Below, in pieces: positions 1 through 5,424 of a stretch of DNA of 7,765 bases. Origin of the DNA: Treponema sp. (GTDB lineage Bacteria; Spirochaetota; Spirochaetia; Treponematales; Treponemataceae); contig JAILQA010000166.1 in the NCBI GenBank assembly GCA_024699205.1, forward strand, positions 1 through 7,765, given 5' to 3'. Both the position numbers and the translations under genes were made by a program. Position 1 is the first letter of the stretch. Every line of letters begins with the position of its first letter. A model generated the notes under the pieces. The model was not told where the DNA came from and made no database searches. It saw nothing but the letters and a program-made list of their open reading frames with translations.

Positions 1-94
1 TGACATATTTCTGTCTCCTATTAAATAAATATATCTATATAAACTATAATGAATATATAGATATATTTATTTAATAGGAGACAGAAATATGTCA
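1..94. repeat. Perfect inverted repeat, 41-base arms, 12-base loop, over the first gene's start
   Basis: Bases 1-41 are the exact reverse complement of bases 54-94; the loop is 42-53. The right arm holds the Shine-Dalgarno sequence, the ATG and codon 2 of the dehydrogenase gene. The left arm is a mirror copy carrying the same signals on the - strand (ATG at 6-4). The match runs to the first base of the window, so its true length is unknown. A perfect repeat of this length that includes coding sequence and stops at the sequence edge is typical of a fold-back artefact at a contig end. A genuine cruciform, or an inverted duplication of the gene, would look the same here. The repeat itself is certain; its biological reality is not. 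Confidence 0.95.
45..50 (+). promoter_or_regulatory. Probable -10 box (TATAAT) for the dehydrogenase-fumarase operon
   Basis: A consensus TATAAT lies in the loop of the inverted repeat. It predicts a transcript start near 57 and a leader of about 32 bases, with the Shine-Dalgarno AGGAG at 76-80 placed 8 bases before the ATG. The -35 side is weak (TTAAAT at 21-26, spacing 18) and lies in the left repeat arm. If that arm is an artefact, the native -35 is not visible. AT-rich surroundings raise the chance of a random match. Confidence 0.5.
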
Positions 95-1030
95 AGAAAA
101 ATTACAATCATCGGTGCAGGACAGGTAGGATCAACTGTTGCTTATGCCCTTACATTAAAGCAGATTGCCTCAGAAATTGTAATCATCGATATCATTAAAG
201 AAAAGGCTATGGGAGAAGCAATGGATATCCGTCAGGGTACACCATTTATTGGTCCAGTATATGTTCATGATGGAGATTATGAAGATGCTAAAGGCTCTGA
301 TATTGTTGTATTTACTTCTGGTGTAGGCCGCAAACCTGGACAGTCACGTCTTGACCTTACTCAGACTAACGTTGACATTACAAAGTCTGTTATTCCACAG
401 ATTACAAAAGTTGCTCCTAACGCTCTTTACGTTATCGTTGCTAACCCTGTTGATATTCTTACATATCAGTTTGTAAAAACTTCCGGCATTCCTGCTAACC
501 ACATTTTTGGTACAGGTACAATGCTTGATACAGCAAGATTCCGTGCAAGAATTGCAGAAACTTACAAGGTTGCTCAGGAAAATGTTCATGGTTATGTTTT
601 CGGTGAACATGGAGATTCTTCATTTGTTCCTTGGTCTCTTGCAAATATCGGTTCTATTCCTGTTGATGATTTTGCTAAATCTTACCGTGGCGACAAGCTT
701 CCTGATTTTGATAAGAATGATGTTGAAGATTACATCAGAAAGTCAGGTGGAATTATTATTGCTGCTAAAAAATGTACAAACTATGCAATTGGTGTTACAA
801 CAGCAACCTTGTGTGAAGCTTTGAATTACGATACAGATTCAGTTCTTACAATTTCTTCTATGCTTGATGGCGAATATGGAATTAAAGATGTTTGTCTTTC
901 TATTCCTACAGTTATTGGCTGCAACGGAATCAAGGGAAGAATTGAAACTCCTCTTACAGATGCAGAAATTGCTTCTTTGCGCCACAGTGCAGACTGTCTC
1001 AAAGACGTAATCAAACAGGTAAACTTCTAA
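89..1030 (+). CDS. mdh: LDH/MDH-family NAD-dependent dehydrogenase, probably malate dehydrogenase
   Basis: This cytoplasmic enzyme of 313 residues (normal family length) interconverts a 2-oxoacid and its L-2-hydroxyacid with NAD(H). The Rossmann loop is GAGQVG (residues 9-14), and Asp34 after the second strand indicates NAD rather than NADP. The catalytic set is complete: Arg87 (Arg109 in LDH numbering), Asp147 (Asp168), Arg150 (Arg171) and His174 in GEHGD (His195). Overall the sequence is LDH-like, and Thr230 matches the LDH residue Thr246. However, the specificity position 102, Gln in lactate dehydrogenases, is Arg81 here (GRKPGQSR), as in malate dehydrogenases. With fumarase 11 bases downstream, malate/oxaloacetate is the likelier substrate pair. 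Automatic annotation would probably say L-lactate dehydrogenase. The start is supported by AGGAG at 76-80. The family is certain; the substrate is inferred. Confidence 0.93.
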   Translation: MSRKITIIGAGQVGSTVAYALTLKQIASEIVIIDIIKEKAMGEAMDIRQGTPFIGPVYVHDGDYEDAKGSDIVVFTSGVGRKPGQSRLDLTQTNVDITKSVIPQITKVAPNALYVIVANPVDILTYQFVKTSGIPANHIFGTGTMLDTARFRARIAETYKVAQENVHGYVFGEHGDSSFVPWSLANIGSIPVDDFAKSYRGDKLPDFDKNDVEDYIRKSGGIIIAAKKCTNYAIGVTTATLCEALNYDTDSVLTISSMLDGEYGIKDVCLSIPTVIGCNGIKGRIETPLTDAEIASLRHSADCLKDVIKQVNF

Positions 1031-1041
1031 TAGGAAAAAAT

Positions 1042-2430
1042 ATGGAATATAAAATTGAACATGACTCAATGGGCGAAGTAAAAGTTCCAGCAGATAAATA
1101 CTGGGGAGCCCAGACAGAACGCAGTCATGAAAACTTTGAAATTGGCGTTGGAATTGAAACAATGCCTCGCGAAATTACAAAAGCTTTTGGCTATCTTAAA
1201 AAGGCTGCTGCAATGGCAAACAACGCCCTCAAACCTGAAAAAATGACTGATGAAAAATTAAAGGCAATTTCTCAGGCTTGTGAAGAAGTAATTTCTGGTT
1301 CTTTAAATGACCACTTCCCTCTTGTAGTATGGCAGACAGGTTCTGGAACTCAGAGCAACATGAATGCCAACGAAGTTATTGCTAACCGTGCAAATGAAAT
1401 TGCTGGCAAAAAACTTTGTCATCCAAATGATGATATTAACATGAGCCAGTCTTCTAACGATACATTCCCAACTGCCCTTCACATTTCTGCAGTTTGTGTT
1501 ATTGAAGATAAACTCCTTCCAGCAATTGATACCTTAGTTGCAACCTTCAAACGTCTTGAAAAAGAAAATGAAGGAATCGTTAAGTCTGGACGTACACATT
1601 TGCAGGACGCTGTACCTATTGCTTTTGATCAGGAAATCTCAGGCTGGAGAACATCTTTGGAACGCGACCGCGAAATGCTTTGTTCTTCACTTCCTTATCT
1701 TAAACAGCTTGCTCTTGGTGGTACTGCTGTAGGAACAGGACTTAATGCTCCAAAAGGTTTTGATTCAAAAGTTGCTGAATGTGTTTCTAAACTTACAGGA
1801 AAGGATTTTATTACAGCAGCTAACAAGTTCCATGCTCTTACTTCTAAAGATGAACTGGTATTCGCTCACGGAGCAATCAAAGCTCTTGCCGCAGATATGA
1901 TGAAGATTGCTAACGATGTTCGCTGGCTTGCTTCTGGTCCTCGTGATGGACTTGGAGAAATCCACATTCCAGAAAACGAACCAGGCTCTTCAATCATGCC
2001 TGGAAAAGTAAACCCAACTCAGTGTGAAGCAGTTACTATGGTTGCTGTTCAGGTAATGGGTAATGATGCAGCAATTGGTTTTGCCGCAAGCCAGGGAAAC
2101 TTTGAATTGAACGTATTTATGCCGGTGATTGCATATAACTTTATCCAGTCTGCACGCTTGCTTGCTGAATCAATGGAAAGCTTTAACAAAAACTGTGCTG
2201 TTGGAATCACTGCAAATAAAGAAAAAATGCATCACAACCTTTATAACTCACTTATGCTGGTAACTGCATTAAATCCTTATATTGGTTATGAAAATGCTGC
2301 AAAAACAGCTCACAAAGCTTTTGACGAAAATATTTCTCTTAAAGAAGCTTGCGTAGGATTAGGTTTCCTTACAGCCGAAAAGTTTGACGAAGTATTCAAA
2401 CCTGAAGCTATGGCATATCCTCAGAAATAA
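1042..2430 (+). CDS. fumC: Class II fumarate hydratase (fumarase C)
   Basis: It catalyses reversible hydration of fumarate to L-malate in the cytoplasm, as a homotetramer with active sites shared between subunits, and needs no iron-sulfur cluster. The 462 residues match the family's usual length (about 460-470). Visible motifs are GSGTQSNMN (100-108), SSNDTFPTA (137-145), GRTHLQDAVP (183-192) with the active-site His186, and the superfamily signature GSSIMPGKVNP (315-325) with the mobile-loop serines 316-317 plus Lys322 and Asn324. These favour fumarase over aspartase or argininosuccinate lyase. The gene starts 11 bases after the dehydrogenase stop, with a modest AGGA at 1032-1035, so the two are almost surely cotranscribed. 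With the upstream enzyme it would form the oxaloacetate-malate-fumarate steps of a reductive branch. It ends in tandem stops TAA-TAG and is followed by a terminator. Confidence 0.97.
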   Translation: MEYKIEHDSMGEVKVPADKYWGAQTERSHENFEIGVGIETMPREITKAFGYLKKAAAMANNALKPEKMTDEKLKAISQACEEVISGSLNDHFPLVVWQTGSGTQSNMNANEVIANRANEIAGKKLCHPNDDINMSQSSNDTFPTALHISAVCVIEDKLLPAIDTLVATFKRLEKENEGIVKSGRTHLQDAVPIAFDQEISGWRTSLERDREMLCSSLPYLKQLALGGTAVGTGLNAPKGFDSKVAECVSKLTGKDFITAANKFHALTSKDELVFAHGAIKALAADMMKIANDVRWLASGPRDGLGEIHIPENEPGSSIMPGKVNPTQCEAVTMVAVQVMGNDAAIGFAASQGNFELNVFMPVIAYNFIQSARLLAESMESFNKNCAVGITANKEKMHHNLYNSLMLVTALNPYIGYENAAKTAHKAFDENISLKEACVGLGFLTAEKFDEVFKPEAMAYPQK

Positions 2431-2465
2431 TAGCTAAGCTGTTTGTGATAAATTGAAAGCTAAAG

Positions 2466-2501
2466 AGGTGATAACAGATTTCTGTTGTCACCTTTTTTTT
2501 T
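2466..2501 (+). terminator. Rho-independent terminator after fumC
   Basis: Arms 2466-2477 and 2482-2493 form a 12-pair stem with one G-U pair and a four-base loop (ATTT). Nine T's follow from 2493 to 2501. The A-rich run just before the stem could pair with the T tract, so some termination from the other direction is possible, though no - strand gene is visible. It closes the dehydrogenase-fumarase unit. Confidence 0.93.
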
Positions 2502-2513
2502 ACAAGTTATACT
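2485..2513 (+). promoter_or_regulatory. Sigma70-type promoter for the DUF5058-M20 operon, overlapping the terminator
   Basis: TTGTCA (2485-2490) and TATACT (2508-2513) each match consensus at five of six bases and are exactly 17 bases apart. The -35 box lies in the 3' arm of the fumC terminator. Placing the -10 hexamer at -12 to -7 puts +1 at base 2520, the A of the next gene's ATG. Confidence 0.7.
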
Positions 2514-2519
2514 GATTTT

Positions 2520-3248
2520 ATGGAAAAAACTTTTAATACAAACAGTACTTTTTTGTATGTCGTAGCCGGTGTGACAATTATATTCATTCTGGCACAATCA
2601 ATTTATTTTTTAGTAAGGGCTTCAAAAAGAGCCAAAGCAATCGAAATGGAAAAATCTCTGGTCTGGAAAACAATTTCTTCTACGGCGATTTTTACCATTG
2701 CTCCGGCCTTTTCTATTTTACTGGGAGTTGTTACCTTGTCGCAATTTTTGGGACTCCCCTTGCCTTGGATTCGTCTCAGCGTAATTGGAGCTATAACCTA
2801 TGAGCTTCCAGCAGCTACTTCTACTGCTAAGGCTCTGGACATTTCTCTTTCACAAATGATTACCGACCCTAAAACTTACACTGCAATTGCCTGGGTAATG
2901 ACACTGGGAATCCTGCCAAGTATTCTGCTCACTCCAATTTTAATAAAAAAGATTCAGAAGGGTGTCATTAAGATTCAGACAAAAGATTCTGCCTGGGGCA
3001 ATATTTTTATGACTTCTCTTTTTATGGGAATGATTTCGGCCTTTAGTGGTATGGTTTTTAGTCATCTCAGGGAAGGCTTTAAAGGCTTACTGCCGGTTGT
3101 AGTTCTTTTTATTTCCGCTCTGATAATGGGAATCTGCGGACTTTTAATTAAAAAGGCTAAAATCACCTGGCTTGAAAACTTTGCTATGCCTTTTTCTATG
3201 ATTTTGTCCATGGTGGCAGCAGTTTTCCTTGCTCCACTATTCGGATAA
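2520..3248 (+). CDS. DUF5058-family integral membrane protein
   Basis: This 242-residue hydrophobic protein resembles DUF5058 (recognised from memory), a family with no established function. Likely membrane segments lie near residues 11-32, 53-78, 120-142, 161-180, 189-210 and 220-241. Between the second and third is a semi-hydrophobic stretch with conserved-looking small and polar residues (GAITYELPAATS, 90-101), a possible pore or substrate-binding re-entrant loop. Short basic loops (RASKRAK, KKIQK, KKAK) suggest which sides face the cytoplasm. There is no signal peptide beyond the first helix. No Shine-Dalgarno precedes the ATG, and in-frame sequence upstream reaches a stop at 2472 without another start. 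The next in-frame Met is residue 43, beyond the first helix, so this start is the best one. The gene leads an operon with another membrane protein and an M20 peptidase, which suggests a transport role. That is inference. Confidence 0.85.
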   Translation: MEKTFNTNSTFLYVVAGVTIIFILAQSIYFLVRASKRAKAIEMEKSLVWKTISSTAIFTIAPAFSILLGVVTLSQFLGLPLPWIRLSVIGAITYELPAATSTAKALDISLSQMITDPKTYTAIAWVMTLGILPSILLTPILIKKIQKGVIKIQTKDSAWGNIFMTSLFMGMISAFSGMVFSHLREGFKGLLPVVVLFISALIMGICGLLIKKAKITWLENFAMPFSMILSMVAAVFLAPLFG

Positions 3249-3290
3249 GCAGCTCTATAACAAACTGCATATTTATAGAAGGAGATTTTT

Positions 3291-3953
3291 ATGACATTTG
3301 AAGAATATAATTTGGATTCACATAAAAAAGGACAGCTTTGGATTTGGACAGCATTGTGCGTTATTTTGTTTGTTCCAATTTCTATCTGTCTCTATTACAA
3401 TGCCTGGCCAAGCTTTACAGCGGTTTTTAAGGGGCTTTTGGGCGTTGCACCAATTTACTGGACAGTTGGAATTATTGAAATCATCACTTTTACACCAATG
3501 CTTGGAACTTCTGGAACCTATTTAAGTTTTGTCACCGGAAACGTAACTGCTCTAAAAGTACCGGCAGCCTTGAATGCTATGGAAAGTGCTGGAATACAGC
3601 CAAATACAGAAGAAGGTGAAATCATCTCCACAATTGCTATTGCAACAGCTTCTATTGTTACGACTATTGTAATTGCAGTAGGAGTCTTCTGTTTTGTTCC
3701 TTTGCAGCCTTTATTGGCCAGCGAAAAATTAAAACCAGCTTTTGACAATATCCTCTCATCCCTTTTTGGTGCCCTGGGACTTGTTTATATTAGTAAAAAC
3801 TGGAAGGTTTCAATTGTACCTGTAACCTTCATGGTGATTTTGTTTATTTGCGTGCCTAGCCTTGCAAGTTCTGTTGGCGTTCTGGTTCCAGTGGGAATCT
3901 TAATTTCTTTAGGCGCAGCAAGAATTATGTACAAAAAAGGATGGCTAGCATAA
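3291..3953 (+). CDS. Integral membrane protein of unknown function, partner of the DUF5058 protein
   Basis: I cannot name this 220-residue protein's family with confidence. After a polar N-terminus (1-15) it has hydrophobic segments near 16-37, 51-70, 112-142, 153-167 and 174-210, the last probably two helices. A polar, glycine- and threonine-rich stretch (GTSGTYLSFVTGN, 72-84, then LKVPAALNA, 88-96) interrupts the hydrophobic pattern and looks like a functional loop. A similar feature sits at the same place in the DUF5058 neighbour, and both have a later NI..SLF-like motif, so they may be distant paralogues forming a heteromer. The start is clear: AAGGAG (3279-3284) lies 6 bases before the ATG. 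The 42-base gap from the previous gene has no terminator. The end overlaps the peptidase start. A transporter subunit is the best guess; no cofactor or ATP-binding motif is visible. Confidence 0.85.
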   Translation: MTFEEYNLDSHKKGQLWIWTALCVILFVPISICLYYNAWPSFTAVFKGLLGVAPIYWTVGIIEIITFTPMLGTSGTYLSFVTGNVTALKVPAALNAMESAGIQPNTEEGEIISTIAIATASIVTTIVIAVGVFCFVPLQPLLASEKLKPAFDNILSSLFGALGLVYISKNWKVSIVPVTFMVILFICVPSLASSVGVLVPVGILISLGAARIMYKKGWLA

Positions 3954-3955
3954 TG
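3938..3955 (+). promoter_or_regulatory. TAATG stop/start overlap that decides the M20 peptidase start
   Basis: The membrane protein ends at TAA 3951-3953, and the A at 3953 begins an ATG in the peptidase frame, a classic translational-coupling junction. AGGA at 3938-3941 is 11 bases before that ATG but would overlap the alternative in-frame ATG at 3941. The 3953 start is therefore preferred. Starting at 3941 would add four residues (MASI). Confidence 0.7.
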
Positions 3956-5386
3956 TTTTTTTCAGAGGAAGATAAAAGCAAAATCGTAAATGATATGTGC
4001 CACATGATTCAGTGTAAAACTGTTTCTAATATGGACGAAAGTAAGGTTGACTGGCAGGAGTTTAAAAAGTTCACGTCTTATCTCCGGGAAGCCTTTCCAA
4101 CTATTTATTCCACCTGCGAGTTTTTCAAGATTGGAAAAACCGGTTTGGTGCATAAGATTAAAGGAAAATCGTCACAAGATTCCGATGCATCACAAGTTCA
4201 CAATCCGACACAAACTTCTCCTGCTTCACCAGAATCCGCTCAAAAACACGCAATTGTCCTTATGGCCCATTACGACGTGGTTCCTGTTGTTGAAGCAGAC
4301 TGGGGCTTTGCTCCTTTTGCTGGAGATGTTGTAGATGGTTCCATCCGCGGTCGTGGTACAATGGATACAAAAGGAACCTTATGTGCCTGTATGGAAGCGG
4401 TTGAACTTAGCTTAAAAAAAGGCTGGCGGCCCGAGCAGGATTTGTATCTTTGCTTTAGCGGCGAAGAAGAAATAAACGGTCAGACCTGTGCAGATATTGT
4501 TTCCTGGTTTGAGCAGAAAAAAATTACAGTGGATTTTGTACTTGATGAAGGCGGTGCAATTGTTGAAAATGCTTTTCCAGGAGTTTCCAAACCTTGTGCC
4601 ATAATTGGCACCGAAGAAAAAGGTTCTACTTACTTGGATTTAATTGTAGGCGGAACTACAGGACATGCTTCTGCCCCTCCAAAACATTCTTCGGTTGGAC
4701 TTGCAGCAAAAATTGTTGCAGAAATTGAAAAAAAAGAACCTGCCATAGAGTTTACCCCAACAGTCACTCAGCTTTTGCGCACAATGGGTAAAAACAACGA
4801 CAAAGCCGCCTTTAGATTCATTTTTTCTAATCTCTGGCTTACAAAACCTCTTGTCGGATTAATCTCCAGAATTTTGCGTGGTGAGCTTTTTGCCCTGCTC
4901 CACACAACCTGTGCAATCACAAAGTTTACTGGAAGCGAAGGCTATAATGTTCTTCCGCTTAAAGCCAGCGTTGGAATGAACTTCCGCCTGCTTGGAAAAG
5001 ATACTGTTGAAAAGGCTGTAAGAGGAATTGAAAAAATCGCCTCAAAAACAGCCAGACGACTTGTTGGAAAAAATGCTCAGGTTCAAGTTAATGTTGTCAG
5101 TTATGGAAATCCTTCACGGGTTTCTTCAACAAACTGCCAGCAATGGACAATGCTAAGCGAAGTTATCAAAGAAACCTGGCCAGAAGTCATTGTCAGTCCA
5201 TATTTGATGATGGCCTGCAGCGATTCCCGTCATTACTGCCGCATTACCGACAAGGTTTACCGCTTTAGTGCAATGTACATGTCAAAGGAAGACCGGGCAA
5301 TGATTCACGGAATAAATGAGGCAATTCGCGTGGATGTACTGCTTAAAACTGTTGATTTTTACACAAGGCTGATAAAAAAGATGTAA
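3953..5386 (+). CDS. M20-family zinc metallopeptidase (carboxypeptidase S / PM20D1-like)
   Basis: A 477-residue enzyme of the M20 family, probably hydrolysing small peptides or N-acyl amino acids with two metal ions. All expected residues are present: HYD (His106, Asp108), the bridging Asp138 in GTMDTKG, the SGEEE motif (169-173) with the likely general base Glu172 and ligand Glu173, Asp198 in LDEGG, His238 in the dimerisation-domain motif GHASAPP, and the last ligand His427 in SDSRHY. The wording of these motifs (HYDVVP, LDEGG, SDSRHY) is closer to the carboxypeptidase S / PM20D1 branch than to PepT or DapE. No signal peptide is seen, so it should be cytoplasmic. A Ser/Pro/Gln/Thr-rich insert (residues 73-98) precedes the first metal motif. 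The gene overlaps the upstream membrane-protein gene, so its substrate is probably what that pair imports. The exact substrate cannot be read from sequence. Confidence 0.92.
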   Translation: MFFSEEDKSKIVNDMCHMIQCKTVSNMDESKVDWQEFKKFTSYLREAFPTIYSTCEFFKIGKTGLVHKIKGKSSQDSDASQVHNPTQTSPASPESAQKHAIVLMAHYDVVPVVEADWGFAPFAGDVVDGSIRGRGTMDTKGTLCACMEAVELSLKKGWRPEQDLYLCFSGEEEINGQTCADIVSWFEQKKITVDFVLDEGGAIVENAFPGVSKPCAIIGTEEKGSTYLDLIVGGTTGHASAPPKHSSVGLAAKIVAEIEKKEPAIEFTPTVTQLLRTMGKNNDKAAFRFIFSNLWLTKPLVGLISRILRGELFALLHTTCAITKFTGSEGYNVLPLKASVGMNFRLLGKDTVEKAVRGIEKIASKTARRLVGKNAQVQVNVVSYGNPSRVSSTNCQQWTMLSEVIKETWPEVIVSPYLMMACSDSRHYCRITDKVYRFSAMYMSKEDRAMIHGINEAIRVDVLLKTVDFYTRLIKKM

Positions 5387-5391
5387 TGTAC

Positions 5392-5418
5392 TATAATTAA
5401 ATAAATATTTTATAAGAG
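5392..5418 (+). promoter_or_regulatory. Possible feo promoter (-10 TATAAT) and weak Shine-Dalgarno
   Basis: TATAAT at 5392-5397 predicts +1 near 5404 and a leader of about 21 bases. AAGAG at 5414-5418 lies 6 bases before the feo ATG. No good -35 is seen at the right distance (CTGATA at 5369-5374). No terminator separates this from the peptidase gene, so read-through from upstream is also possible. The region is very AT-rich, so the box could be chance. Confidence 0.45.
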
Positions 5419-5424
5419 CAAATT

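Noticed and set aside
344..610. Open frame of 88 codons on the - strand
   Set aside because: It lies wholly inside the dehydrogenase gene opposite a well-conserved protein, with no ribosome site or recognisable domain.
507..824. Open frame of 105 codons on the + strand in another phase
   Set aside because: It overlaps conserved catalytic parts of the dehydrogenase, and its leucine-rich translation is a by-product of the real frame's codon use.
839..1162. Open frame of 107 codons on the - strand across the dehydrogenase-fumarase junction
   Set aside because: It is antisense to two clear genes and has no motif or start signal.
2431..2464. Weak dyad (TAGCT ... AGCTA) between fumC and its terminator
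   Set aside because: Only five pairs with a long loop; not distinguishable from chance in AT-rich DNA.
3249..3290. Possible hairpin or promoter between the two membrane-protein genes
   Set aside because: Only a four-base GCAG/CTGC stem and no paired promoter boxes; the gap is best read as an intra-operon spacer with a ribosome site.
4047..4334. Open frame of 95 codons on the + strand inside the peptidase gene
   Set aside because: The peptidase frame has all metal-binding motifs intact across this region, so this is a shadow.
5392..5414. Imperfect palindrome as a Fur box
   Set aside because: About half of the pairs fail beyond the outer five, and only A and T are involved, so it does not meet a Fur-like consensus.
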